Virus record (IMG/VR): IMGVR_UViG_3300042731_003658
Span: 1-42,652 of that record
Length of the DNA: 42,652 bases
From: a virus
Strand: one strand, 5' to 3'
Numbering within the stretch: the first letter of the stretch is position 1; every line of letters starts with the position of its first letter. This document shows, piece by piece, positions 24,581 to 32,616 of the stretch. The notes under the pieces are model-generated. The model had not been told where the DNA came from, did no database searches, and saw only the letters and a list, made by a program, of their open reading frames with translations. The position numbers and the translations under genes are program-made.

Positions 24581-26176
24581 CTATTTACAATTCTCCTTGA
24601 TAAATTTTTTATTTCCGCAATCCCAAATTATATTACGACCTTGGGATTTACGAATTTGCCGCTCAGCGGCCGGTTCGTTTTTTAACTTCTCCATACTAGA
24701 CCTATGTTTTCTGTTTAACTTCTTAAAATACCAATAATCTGGTTTGGTATTACCTATACAAGTGAACCCCATTATCTCGTATAAACCACCATCACACCAC
24801 CTGAGATCTGAATATGAAAAAATCGATTTCCAACTACAATTATTTTCAAAGTAATTTAATAACTTAGACTCAATTCCAATAATTTCATAATTTAATTTTG
24901 AACAAAATCTATGTAATTCCCAAACATTCTCTTGTTCATTAGCCATTGGTAATTTACTAAAAGACATAACACCAACAAGTTTATTGCAATAAAAAGCACC
25001 TAATCTAGCAGACGATACATTATCATAACCTTGTAAATGATTTTTTTCACAAAATTCTTTTATTACACCCGGGCTAACTTCCTTTATCTCACAATCACGG
25101 GCGTAAATAACCTCACAATCTCCAAAACCAATAATACTATTTAAAGTACTATTAACAATATCCTTTTTATTAATAAATTCATCCTCAAAAATAGTTAATA
25201 ACCTATATCCTTTTTCTTCGCAGGCTTTTAATTTATTAAGATGATAATTTTTGTCTTTTCCAGCTAGTTCGGAGTGCCAATAGAGGCCACAGTATTCTAT
25301 GGCTAATTTTTTTTCCGGGATTACAATATCTAATTCCTGTGGAGAAATTAGGGTTCTATCCCTTTCAATAATATCGTATTCCAAATTAGCTCTCAGATAA
25401 TTTAATAGACTTTGTTCACCATTAGAGGTACCACTAAAAGAACACTTATAGCACCTCTGGCCTTGCTGCCACCTATTCCAAGTTATTGAATGTTTATGAC
25501 CATCTGGACAAATATATTTTAATTTTTGCTTGCCGTTTTTGTATTCCTTAATTAAAAGCTTATAACCCTCTTTCTCAAACTCTGACTTTATATACTCTAT
25601 ACTATGTATACATTTACCAGAACATATAGGGCATCTTTCAGTAGAGTTATTATTCCAATAACCCCACGTAATATAACCCTCATGTCCTTTAGGACACTTA
25701 TATCTCATCTTTGTATTAGCGTTTTTATAACTATCCTCTAATAAGACATACCCATTAGTTTTGAAAGCCTCTTTTACTTCCTCTATAGTTGGTTTGATAT
25801 TTTTAGAGCACAAAGCGCACCTATTACCCTTAGAAGTCCACGAATCCCACGACGTTGTGTATATATGACCATTAGGACAAATATATTCAAGTTTTGTATC
25901 GCAAGATATATATTCAGTGCTTAAAAGAGTGTACCCCTCTTTGGCAAAAACTCTTCTTATATATTCTATATCCCTACCATATACTCTACTGTTTTCGGAA
26001 CAATAAGGACACCGTCTACCGGCGTTCCATTTATTCCAAGTAATGCCACGTCTATGTCCATTAGGACATTCATATTCTAACTTGGAAGAAGAATTAATAT
26101 ACTCTTTAGAAAGTAATTTATATCCGTTTTCCTCAAAACTTCTTTTTACAAAATCATATGTTAGCTTTTTAAACAT
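24581..26176 (-). CDS. Vsr-like homing endonuclease with four zinc-ribbon repeats
   Basis: A 531-residue protein. Four tandem modules of about 65 residues occupy 1-260, each with 'GY.LL..EY......K..Y.CP.GH....TW..W.....RC..C'. The nuclease core at about 265-345 contains RDRTLISPQELDIVIPEKKL, IEYCGLYWHSE and RLLTIFEDEF, matching the Vsr-type homing endonucleases (I-Bth0305I class). A C-terminal domain ending RKSQGRNIIWDCGNKKF is shared with the gene at 6463-7968. It sits exactly between the lysin (TAATG overlap) and the cold-shock gene (1-nt gap) and is not in an intron. It looks intact. Confidence 0.87.
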   Translation of the reverse strand: MFKKLTYDFVKRSFEENGYKLLSKEYINSSSKLEYECPNGHRRGITWNKWNAGRRCPYCSENSRVYGRDIEYIRRVFAKEGYTLLSTEYISCDTKLEYICPNGHIYTTSWDSWTSKGNRCALCSKNIKPTIEEVKEAFKTNGYVLLEDSYKNANTKMRYKCPKGHEGYITWGYWNNNSTERCPICSGKCIHSIEYIKSEFEKEGYKLLIKEYKNGKQKLKYICPDGHKHSITWNRWQQGQRCYKCSFSGTSNGEQSLLNYLRANLEYDIIERDRTLISPQELDIVIPEKKLAIEYCGLYWHSELAGKDKNYHLNKLKACEEKGYRLLTIFEDEFINKKDIVNSTLNSIIGFGDCEVIYARDCEIKEVSPGVIKEFCEKNHLQGYDNVSSARLGAFYCNKLVGVMSFSKLPMANEQENVWELHRFCSKLNYEIIGIESKLLNYFENNCSWKSIFSYSDLRWCDGGLYEIMGFTCIGNTKPDYWYFKKLNRKHRSSMEKLKNEPAAERQIRKSQGRNIIWDCGNKKFIKENCK

Positions 26177-26823
26177 TATATTATTAAGTCAAACCTGTTA
26201 TCCGCGCGCACTAAAACATCAAAATAACCCTCACCATAGCCGGCTATCAGATCTGCTTTATCAAGACCGTTTATTATTTTTCTCGCATTGCGCCAATCAG
26301 TTTTATCATCACCAAAATACGTAGATAATTTTCGACCAGTGAAGGTACCATCTATCATACCTATAATAAGAATTTCTCTAGCAACTACTAAATCCATAGC
26401 CATGTCAGGATTACCGATCAAATCAATACCCAGGGCATCTGACCAGAATGCGTAATTACGACGACCGGTAAGTTGTACAAAACCACGGCCAGCGTACTTG
26501 ACCCCATCACCAGGCTCTACATTACCTAGTCTAGTTGCTACATGAGGTCGTTCGCCATCTATGTCATACATTCTATGAAAATAATCGTTATTACCATACT
26601 CCTTTATTGGTTGTATGGTTTTAGCCGTCTCATGATGTACTGTGGCTAAGATATAGGCCAACCACTGGAACTCTACAACATAGGAGTCCTCATAATCCGA
26701 CAACCGTTCTACATCGTTTTCCCAATAATCTAATATAGCATTAAAACCATCGACCTGCTTTTGTTTAAGCTTACCACCGAACATAGGTCGTATATGAGTA
26801 TAAAATGTCTCTCTATTAAACAT
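26176..26823 (-). CDS. GH19-like endolysin
   Basis: A 215-residue lysozyme/chitinase-type protein. It has TVHHETAKTIQPIKE (catalytic Glu65 in HHET), then VKYAGRGFVQLTGRRNY (110-124), both hallmarks of GH19-like phage lysins. A C-terminal helical part follows. There is no signal peptide or cell-wall binding domain, as is usual for lysins of phages of Gram-negative hosts that rely on a holin. It would cut peptidoglycan glycan strands at lysis. A holin is not identified nearby. Confidence 0.85.
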   Translation of the reverse strand: MFNRETFYTHIRPMFGGKLKQKQVDGFNAILDYWENDVERLSDYEDSYVVEFQWLAYILATVHHETAKTIQPIKEYGNNDYFHRMYDIDGERPHVATRLGNVEPGDGVKYAGRGFVQLTGRRNYAFWSDALGIDLIGNPDMAMDLVVAREILIIGMIDGTFTGRKLSTYFGDDKTDWRNARKIINGLDKADLIAGYGEGYFDVLVRADNRFDLII

Positions 26824-26885
26824 TACAATACCATCCCCTCTTATGATTTACTTTACTCTAATTAAACAAGAGGTTACATTATTTA

Positions 26886-27887
26886 CTATAATCTGGCCGC
26901 TAAAAGTGCACCATTAGCAACGGCTGTCATAGGATCGACAGCCTTTCTTACATCACCTATTTTGATGGGGAAATCGACTTTATTAAGAATTGTCCTAATT
27001 CTGTTATTAAATCCCTTAGCCAATGTGAGACCGCCAGATACAACCAAAGAAACCTCCTCCCTAAAGATAGGAAGGGATTTCTCGCGCTGTTTAAGTTCAT
27101 ACGCTATATTTCTTATAGTATACTCTATGACACTATTATAGTAAACAGACACAGCTTCCATTATTTTAGACGTGTGCTTATCTAAATCCACACCAGATTC
27201 TTTTTCTAACTGCACTATACTAGGTGATATGTCAAGAGCATTACCTACTGACATATCAATAAAATCACCAGCCTTAGTCGTACTAAACTCAACGAGAGGA
27301 TCTCCCTGGTGGATTACTGAAGTATTAACCATACCGGCGCCGAAGCTCAAACATATACCTGTTAAACCCTCGTCTAACAACTCACTAAGAGCTATAGCAA
27401 ATGCCTCGTTTATCGGCTGAGCAGAATAACCCATCCCTCTTAAATAAGTACCCATCATTTCAGTATGGTACACAATATCAAAATCACCGTCTATTGGTTT
27501 TGCTGGCACTGAATAGACCAATTTTGTTTCGCCGTCGCCCTTACCTATCAAACTCTCAAGCAATAGTTTTAACATAGGTAATGAGTCTTTTTCCTTAGGT
27601 GATATAACTCCCCTCCTTAACGGCCTTTTAGCCACATCATTTCTTTCAATAGCTGTTTCAAGTGCTTCTTCGCCTACTACTACGAACGATCCGTCTGAAT
27701 CTTCTATAAAATTAAACCCTCGCTTTTCTATGGCTTTCCTAATACTATTACGATTAACATCGCTCTTTGGAACAATACGATAGAAAGCATCGCGAGCCAT
27801 CTTAAACATCGGTTTACCCTCAGTGTTGACTCTTGCCGAAACTAACATGTTAGTACCAACATCAACACCAATTCCATTAACATCCAT
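26886..27887 (-). CDS. actin-like ATPase (ASKHA fold)
   Basis: A 333-residue protein with the actin/Hsp70 nucleotide site. Phosphate-1 loop: GIGVDVGTNML (5-15). Phosphate-2: GICLSFGAGMVNTSVI. Adenosine motif: VVSGGLTLAKGF. A connect-like NEAFAIALSEL segment is also present. It is nearer in style to MreB/DnaK-like than to ParM sequences I know. Phage actins form filaments for DNA segregation or positioning, but a role here is inference. The next gene (22 nt away) encodes a coiled-coil protein that may be its partner. Confidence 0.8.
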   Translation of the reverse strand: MDVNGIGVDVGTNMLVSARVNTEGKPMFKMARDAFYRIVPKSDVNRNSIRKAIEKRGFNFIEDSDGSFVVVGEEALETAIERNDVAKRPLRRGVISPKEKDSLPMLKLLLESLIGKGDGETKLVYSVPAKPIDGDFDIVYHTEMMGTYLRGMGYSAQPINEAFAIALSELLDEGLTGICLSFGAGMVNTSVIHQGDPLVEFSTTKAGDFIDMSVGNALDISPSIVQLEKESGVDLDKHTSKIMEAVSVYYNSVIEYTIRNIAYELKQREKSLPIFREEVSLVVSGGLTLAKGFNNRIRTILNKVDFPIKIGDVRKAVDPMTAVANGALLAARL

Positions 27888-27909
27888 AATTATTATCTCC
27901 TTAAATATA

Positions 27910-28626
27910 TTATCGTAAAGACTTCCCTAACAAATCCCTTAATTTATCCACTTTGTCATCCACCGTGTCCTCTTTAAGGATTGTTTCAACACTTATTGAT
28001 GGTTTAAGCCCGTCTCCAGAGGTATCATCTAACGGGTCAACAAATACCTGCTCCATCTGTGGTCTTTGGGAATCCTCAACGGAGGTGTTGTTGTAACTAT
28101 CTATAACCGCAGGTTTGGCCTTCAAAACATCTATAACCTCTTGTTTACCTATTAAGTCCTGCTTTAACACTGATACTTGCTGCCTTAACTCAACCAACTC
28201 ACCGACATCAGCCTCTAATTTAGATAACTTCTCTTTTAATTGACTGTTTTCCTTTAACACGGCGCTGTAAAGTCTGTTAATATTATCATTAGCGGCCCTC
28301 ATTTCTGATAGATTAGATTTATATTCACTTATCCTAATGGCCATATCTTTGTCGCCTTTAGACACATCAGCTATTGCAGAACTTACAGCCTTTCTTATCT
28401 CCTCATCCACCTGCTCAGGTGAATAGAAATTCTTATTAGGGGCTTCACTGGTTGAAGAGGCTCTTTTAAGATTAATAAGCTCAGCTTTAAGACTCGTTAA
28501 CTCATTCGTCAACATCTCTATTACCTCTGAATCAGAACCTGATGAGGTACGGGCCTGCATATCACGTGGGCCACTTCTATTTAAACGACGACCATCAGAT
28601 TTAACATGTTGTTTTCTATAAATCAT
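27910..28626 (-). CDS. coiled-coil protein paired with the actin-like gene
   Basis: A 238-residue protein. The basic N-terminus (MIYRKQHVKSDGRRLNRSG) could touch DNA. Two coiled coils occupy about 35-60 and 105-165. A disordered linker follows, then a short amphipathic C-terminal helix (DDKVDKLRDLLGKSLR). Basic head, coil and terminal helix resembles adaptor proteins of filament systems, and the gene directly precedes the actin-like gene in the operon. No family is recognised, and the pairing is inferred. Confidence 0.65.
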   Translation of the reverse strand: MIYRKQHVKSDGRRLNRSGPRDMQARTSSGSDSEVIEMLTNELTSLKAELINLKRASSTSEAPNKNFYSPEQVDEEIRKAVSSAIADVSKGDKDMAIRISEYKSNLSEMRAANDNINRLYSAVLKENSQLKEKLSKLEADVGELVELRQQVSVLKQDLIGKQEVIDVLKAKPAVIDSYNNTSVEDSQRPQMEQVFVDPLDDTSGDGLKPSISVETILKEDTVDDKVDKLRDLLGKSLR

Positions 28627-28628
28627 AA

Positions 28629-29213
28629 TTATTTCCTGCTATACTGAACTTCATCTATGAGACCGTATTCCTTGGCCTCTTCCGCAGTCATGAAATTATC
28701 ATATTCCATATCTTTCTTTATCTTACTCAATTTCTGGCCGGTAAATTCCACATAATAGTTGGCCATTTTAGCATGCAATCCCTCCAGATGTTTGTGGTAA
28801 TTCTTTAACTCACTATACTTACCTTTGATACCACTAGATAACTCATGTATCATAATATTTGTGTTTGGAAGAGCGTACCTCTTTCCCTTAGTACCTGCTG
28901 CCAACAAAAAAGAGCCAGCACTCATACACTTACCATAACCCAGCGTGACTATATCAGGTTTTATATACTGCATAGCATCAAACACACCCATCATTTCATT
29001 AACACTACCGCCTGGGCTATTAATATACATATAGATGTCCTTCTCTGCTGAGGCCGATTCAAGAAATAAAAGTTGGGCGACAATAGAATCAGCAAAACCC
29101 TCACCTATCAGACCGCGTATAAAAACAATTCTGTCTTTGAGTAGTCTGGAATACAGGTCGTAGATCTTTTCATGACCATTCGTGCCTTTTTCAATAACGT
29201 ACGGAACTGACAT
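28629..29213 (-). CDS. clpP: ClpP-like serine protease
   Basis: A 194-residue protein with the complete ClpP triad: Ser98 (GKCMSAGSFLLAAG), His123 (NTNIMIHE) and Asp172 (DMEYDNFMTAEEAKEYGLID). YINSPGGSVNEMMG forms the oxyanion strand. Length matches mature bacterial ClpP and there is no propeptide. It forms tetradecameric degradation chambers with a host or phage AAA+ unfoldase; none is in view. In phages it may serve capsid maturation or host takeover. It is not in the head module here but beside the actin-like pair. The start is behind AAGGGAGAATTAAA. Confidence 0.9.
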   Translation of the reverse strand: MSVPYVIEKGTNGHEKIYDLYSRLLKDRIVFIRGLIGEGFADSIVAQLLFLESASAEKDIYMYINSPGGSVNEMMGVFDAMQYIKPDIVTLGYGKCMSAGSFLLAAGTKGKRYALPNTNIMIHELSSGIKGKYSELKNYHKHLEGLHAKMANYYVEFTGQKLSKIKKDMEYDNFMTAEEAKEYGLIDEVQYSRK

Positions 29214-29214
29214 T

Positions 29215-29484
29215 TTAATTCTCCCTTAAAAATTGTTCTCTAATAATGTTTTCAACATATTTTGGGGTAATAGACAATTTTTCAAAATGCTCAGCATAGT
29301 ACCTCCCTGACTCTGCTGAGTATATAGTTATGTTACCCACATCATAGTCATACCAGTGGTCTGGTGAGCCTTTTATGAAATAATAATATAGTCCACCATC
29401 CACCACTATTTTCCTTCTACCTTTCCTTTGGTTGTTGGCAGTTTGACTTTCGTTGGGTTTAAGTTTTAATTCTCTAACTATCAT
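29215..29484 (-). CDS. small unknown protein before clpP
   Basis: An 89-residue protein. Basic N-terminal half (NNQRKGRRKIVVDG), then an aromatic-rich stretch (YYYFIKGSPDHWYDYDVG) and a helical end. The family is not recognised. It is the first gene after the tandem promoters at 29.5-29.6 kb, with ribosome site TGGAG and only a short leader from the nearer one. Confidence 0.6.
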   Translation of the reverse strand: MIVRELKLKPNESQTANNQRKGRRKIVVDGGLYYYFIKGSPDHWYDYDVGNITIYSAESGRYYAEHFEKLSITPKYVENIIREQFLREN

Positions 29485-29502
29485 AAGGTTTCTCCAAAAT
29501 CA

Positions 29503-29530
29503 ATAATAAAAACTAAATTCTATCTGTCAA
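29503..29530 (-). promoter_or_regulatory. sigma70-like promoter P2
   Basis: Minus strand TTGACA (29530-29525), 16-nt spacer, TATTAT (29508-29503). It lies directly upstream of the 89-residue gene and clpP. Confidence 0.6.
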
Positions 29531-29538
29531 GAGCATAG

Positions 29539-29557
29539 CCCCGAGCATCGTTCGGGG
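29539..29557. other. GC hairpin between tandem promoters
   Basis: CCCCGA / TCGGGG with a 7-nt loop, the only very GC-rich element nearby. It lies in the 5' leader expected from promoter P1 and upstream of P2. There is no U-run, so it may be an operator or leader structure. Confidence 0.55.
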
Positions 29558-29591
29558 ATTGCGGCTAAAGTTGTTCATTCCTTTCAAAAAT

Positions 29592-29619
29592 AATATAATA
29601 CACATTATCAATTTGTCAA
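29592..29619 (-). promoter_or_regulatory. sigma70-like promoter P1
   Basis: Minus strand TTGACA (29619-29614), 16-nt spacer, TATATT (29597-29592). It overlaps the end of the 63-residue gene and drives leftward toward clpP, the actin-like gene and beyond. Confidence 0.7.
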
Positions 29620-29799
29620 GTAATCTGTTAAAATCTTTTCTATTCGCAGCTGATCGGCGTAATCTGCATAAGAATTAAACTTAATCAACCCTGTGATCTT
29701 TTCGACCGAGGCATAAAATAGTTTGTTGTCGAAGACAACTGAATAAAATTTATCTGATGCAGTTTCTGATATAAAATTTACGAAATTTAATTCGAACAT
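29608..29799 (-). CDS. small unknown protein
   Basis: 63 residues (MFELNFVNFISETASDKFYS start), with alternating hydrophobic and aromatic residues, soluble. It is preceded by AAAGGTAC. Promoter P1 lies across its stop codon. The family is not recognised. Confidence 0.5.
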   Translation of the reverse strand: MFELNFVNFISETASDKFYSVVFDNKLFYASVEKITGLIKFNSYADYADQLRIEKILTDYLTN

Positions 29800-29889
29800 A
29801 AAAGTACCTTTCTGAATCAGGTTATTGTTTTAAAAAAAAATTCACTGCAGGAGGTTTTAGAAAAACCGACTGCATAGTAGTTTTATTCA

Positions 29890-29987
29890 AACTTCTATTA
29901 TTCGTAACTTCTATTATTCCTAAATGTCCTGCCAGGTACAGAAATTTCTGTGCATTTTGGGAAAGTTTTCTGTGCATTTTAGGAAAA
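29890..29987. repeat. iteron-like repeat cluster with palindrome
   Basis: Three elements are packed together. The first is two 14-bp copies of AACTTCTATTATTC (29890-29903, 29906-29919). The second is a perfect 14-bp palindrome ACAGAAATTTCTGT (29938-29951). The third is two about 21-bp copies of TTTCTGTGCATTTTRGGAAA (29945-29965, 29967-29987; period 22). They overlap and follow the 3' end of the winged-helix gene. They could be binding sites for that protein, as an operator or replication origin; this is inference. Confidence 0.65.
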
Positions 29988-30428
29988 TGGTTTTTCCACA
30001 GCATCGATGGCGTAGTAAAATTGAGCGTATTTTTCTCTACCTTTTGCATCAGTTTCGCTCATCCATTTACCCAAAACATATACTTTCTGTTTCTTCTGTG
30101 CACCGTCGCCACGTGTTTTGGTTTTCAATTCTTTTATTTTTATTATACCATTTTTTTCCAGATCTCTTAAATTATCTCTAACACAATGCCTTGAAATAAA
30201 TAAATCTTGAGCCAGTTGTTCTTCGCCTATACTCGCAGCTAAGTACCCCTTCAAAAAATATTGCTCGTAAACTTCTTTTCCGTACACATTCCTCATGGGT
30301 GCTCTAACAACATTTCTCCTAAGCCAATAATATGTTAGCTCCATTCCCTTTCTTGAGGTCATTATTTTTCTATATTCATCATTGTCTAATAAACTATAAC
30401 CCACCACTACAAATTGATTGTCTTTCAT
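29979..30428 (-). CDS. winged-helix DNA-binding protein
   Basis: A 149-residue protein. Residues about 66-100 form a helix-turn-helix (EEQLAQDLFISRHCVRDNLR, then DLEKNGIIKI), followed by a basic wing (KTKTRGDGAQKKQKVYVLG). This fold is used by phage replication initiators and transcription regulators. Direct repeats and a palindrome overlap its 3' end and extend downstream, a natural place for its sites. Which role applies cannot be told from sequence. The ATG follows AAGGAGAATTAA. Confidence 0.7.
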   Translation of the reverse strand: MKDNQFVVVGYSLLDNDEYRKIMTSRKGMELTYYWLRRNVVRAPMRNVYGKEVYEQYFLKGYLAASIGEEQLAQDLFISRHCVRDNLRDLEKNGIIKIKELKTKTRGDGAQKKQKVYVLGKWMSETDAKGREKYAQFYYAIDAVEKPFS

Positions 30429-31208
30429 TTAATTCTCCTTATAATCCTCGCCTTCTCTTAAAGTCAAAATTTCCGGCCCAGCTTCAGTTAGCGCTACTGT
30501 GTGTTCCCAATGCGCTGCTAATTTTTTATCTACAGTTCTTACTGTCCATCCGTTATCCACAACCTCAAGTCTATTGGATCCCTCTACTATCATAGGTTCT
30601 ATAGCTAACACTATACCTTGTTCCAACACCAACCCCTCATTGGGTTTGTCTGTGAAATTATATACTTGTGGTTCTTCATGTAGATCCATACCTAATCCAT
30701 GACCTACAAATTCTCTAACCACATTAAAACCGTTTGATTCAGCGTGTATTTGTATACTGTGGGATATTTTATTCAGTCGTCGGCCTTTTTGTAGATTTGC
30801 TATCCCGTTATATAAGCATTCTTGGCCAATTTTTATTAATTTTTCGGCTTCGTAACTAACCTCGCCTATTGGAACAGTTATAGCCGAATCACTATAATAA
30901 CCATCCAATAATACACCGTAATCTACACTAAGTATATCACCTTCCTCTAGTGGTTTATCGGACGGTATTCCATGTATCACCTCATTGTTTATTGATGCGC
31001 ATATGGAATTAGGAAAGCCATGATATCCTTTGAATGCAGGTAAACCACCATAATCATTAGCAAATATTTCTCCTAATTTGTCTAATTCATTGGTGGTTAC
31101 CCCCGCCGTTTTTGAGGTAATGTCAATTACTAGTTGTAGGTATGCAGCAGTAATTCTACAGGCATTTCTTATTTTATTAATTTGTGATTCAGTTTTTAAT
31201 ACAACCAT
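30429..31208 (-). CDS. map: type I methionine aminopeptidase
   Basis: A 259-residue, full-length enzyme of the bacterial type Ia. All metal ligands are present at almost the same numbering as E. coli MetAP: Asp96 (SVDYGV), Asp107 (YYSDSAI), His170 (VGHGLG), Glu204 (AIEPM) and Glu235 (WEHTVA). The substrate His79 (VIHGIP) is also there. It removes initiator Met from new proteins. It is rare in phages and probably acquired from a bacterium. The ribosome site is weak, so it may be translated by coupling with the gene ending 2 nt upstream. Confidence 0.93.
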   Translation of the reverse strand: MVVLKTESQINKIRNACRITAAYLQLVIDITSKTAGVTTNELDKLGEIFANDYGGLPAFKGYHGFPNSICASINNEVIHGIPSDKPLEEGDILSVDYGVLLDGYYSDSAITVPIGEVSYEAEKLIKIGQECLYNGIANLQKGRRLNKISHSIQIHAESNGFNVVREFVGHGLGMDLHEEPQVYNFTDKPNEGLVLEQGIVLAIEPMIVEGSNRLEVVDNGWTVRTVDKKLAAHWEHTVALTEAGPEILTLREGEDYKEN

Positions 31209-31210
31209 GT

Positions 31211-31459
31211 CTATCGGTCAATTTTTAGTAGGCAATTTCCTTTATCTTTAGGTTCGTAACAAGAACATCTTAACACTATATGGTCTAGGTCAAGAGCGGT
31301 TTCCATACACAGCCTGTGTTTGTAAACCACATCTCCTTCAGATTCAAATGTTTCTGTATCTATACCATAGTCTTTATTATCAAGCGGTATGATAATTCTT
31401 TCTAACATGTGTATACAAGAGGAACAAATCGATCCTTCTAACGGGTCTCTTTCTATCAT
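31211..31459 (-). CDS. small Cys-rich protein
   Basis: 82 residues with a CSSCIHM pair near the N-terminus and a C-terminal group (CMETAL..CSCYEPKDKGNC). Spacing suggests a zinc or Fe-S site. The pattern resembles small phage and bacterial metal-binding proteins of unknown role. The ATG is preceded by CGGAGGTCATT. Confidence 0.6.
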   Translation of the reverse strand: MIERDPLEGSICSSCIHMLERIIIPLDNKDYGIDTETFESEGDVVYKHRLCMETALDLDHIVLRCSCYEPKDKGNCLLKIDR

Positions 31460-31481
31460 AATGACCTCCGAAATGTTAATA

Positions 31482-31691
31482 TTATAGTTCTCTTTGTTCG
31501 TAAGCCCTCTTTATTGTTTCCTCGGTTTTACCTCCCGCTAATCTTCCAGCTCTTTTGAGTCTTTTTATTTTATTATTTATGCTTTCCCTAGATCTACCAG
31601 GGAACATAATTTCTAATTCTTTAATGGTGCATTTATCATAGTTATCCATAAGTTTCTTTTCGTCACTATGACTCCACTCTTTACGCCTCAT
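31482..31691 (-). CDS. Myb/SANT-like DNA-binding protein
   Basis: 69 residues. The pattern EWSHSDEKKLMDNYDKCTIK, then ELEIMFPGRSRESINNKIKRL is a single Myb/SANT-like helix bundle with W-S-x-x-E at the start and a basic third helix. A likely small transcription or DNA-binding factor. AAGGAGGTATAA precedes the start. Confidence 0.7.
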   Translation of the reverse strand: MRRKEWSHSDEKKLMDNYDKCTIKELEIMFPGRSRESINNKIKRLKRAGRLAGGKTEETIKRAYEQREL

Positions 31692-31710
31692 TTATACCTC
31701 CTTATTTGAC

Positions 31711-31878
31711 CTATATCCCCTTCAAACTTTCAAAGTATGCTATGATACTGGTTTGGACCTTTGAGTCCTTTAGAAGCTCTTTCATGAGCTCTAAAACATC
31801 TTTATCGACGTTACCTCGAGCAATAGTTTTATTTATTTCTTCAATAAACTCATTGGTCCATTCTTTTGTAGTACCCAT
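31711..31878 (-). CDS. small acidic helical protein
   Basis: 55 residues from ATG 31878, which follows TTGAGGGATGAC; a longer frame to 31899 begins before that site. The sequence MGTTKEWTNEFIEEINKTIA and a leucine-rich end suggest a short helical bundle. The family is unknown. Confidence 0.5.
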   Translation of the reverse strand: MGTTKEWTNEFIEEINKTIARGNVDKDVLELMKELLKDSKVQTSIIAYFESLKGI

Positions 31879-31959
31879 GTCATCCCTCAATTGGCACACT
31901 GATTTAGTTTAAACATAGACCCTCATAAATATATGAGGTTAGTTTATTCGACCATGATG

Positions 31960-32169
31960 TTATCTACCATGTAATAGTTTACCCTTCCTAACAGTGTAGT
32001 TTAAGATAGTTTTATCTATAACATCTACAAAGGCTAACAAACAACCTTTACATATTATTGAGTCATTTATTTTTATATAAGCTCCGCTATATGTTTTACA
32101 TATATGACAAGAAGCATCACCAAAGTCACCGTTGTCTTTTCTTGGATTATTTATTGCTTCAAATCTCAT
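31960..32169 (-). CDS. small zinc-ribbon protein 1
   Basis: 69 residues with ASCHICKTYSGAYI and IICKGCLLAF, two CxxC pairs spaced like a treble-clef or ribbon zinc site. The first of three consecutive genes of this design. Its start overlaps the stop of the next gene upstream (ATGA type). The target is unknown. Confidence 0.6.
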   Translation of the reverse strand: MRFEAINNPRKDNGDFGDASCHICKTYSGAYIKINDSIICKGCLLAFVDVIDKTILNYTVRKGKLLHGR

Positions 32170-32369
32170 CTATATAATTCCTTTTCTTTTTCAATTACAA
32201 GTGAATTGCCTTCTAATAGACATTTTTTACATATTATTAATGTGTCGTAATCAATATTTATTTTTAATAAAATCTCATCTTCACATCTGCATTTATTACA
32301 ACGCCAAGGGATTCCTTTTAATTTCAGTTCAATGTTCTTTACTGTTTCAAATGTCACATTAAAGGCCAT
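32166..32369 (-). CDS. small zinc-ribbon protein 2
   Basis: 67 residues with WRCNKCRCEDE and LIICKKCLLEG. The second half matches the end pair of zinc-ribbon protein 1 (IICKGCLL), suggesting duplication. It overlaps both neighbours by about 4 and 1 nt. Confidence 0.6.
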   Translation of the reverse strand: MAFNVTFETVKNIELKLKGIPWRCNKCRCEDEILLKINIDYDTLIICKKCLLEGNSLVIEKEKELYR

Positions 32370-32602
32370 TACTTTTTTTCCTCAAAAAAGCCATGTATTT
32401 CTTTTTGTCGATGCCCTTCTAAGGTGTCTTTGAGCTCTCTTAACTTTTTTTCGCAGTTAAAACAGATTAGTACATTTTTTTCCCCAGTATATATATATTT
32501 ATATCTAAATTTAGTTATTAAATCATCACTAAGTGCAGTGTTTGTAATATCATGAGAGCTTTCTTTACCACATCTATAACACTTTAACATAAGTGTTACC
32601 AT
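32369..32602 (-). CDS. small zinc-ribbon protein 3
   Basis: 77 residues with LKCYRCGKESSHD and VLICFNCEKKL, then a charged helix. It has the same two-pair design as its two downstream neighbours but diverges outside the Cys pairs. Start is GTG/ATG in the 32597-32602 region behind GGAGTATGCAC. Confidence 0.55.
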   Translation of the reverse strand: MVTLMLKCYRCGKESSHDITNTALSDDLITKFRYKYIYTGEKNVLICFNCEKKLRELKDTLEGHRQKEIHGFFEEKK

Positions 32603-32616
32603 AGTGCATACTCCTT

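Noticed and set aside
29822-30049. 75-residue leftward frame overlapping the winged-helix gene
   Set aside because: It runs through direct repeats and a palindrome, has no good ribosome site and overlaps a clear gene in another frame.
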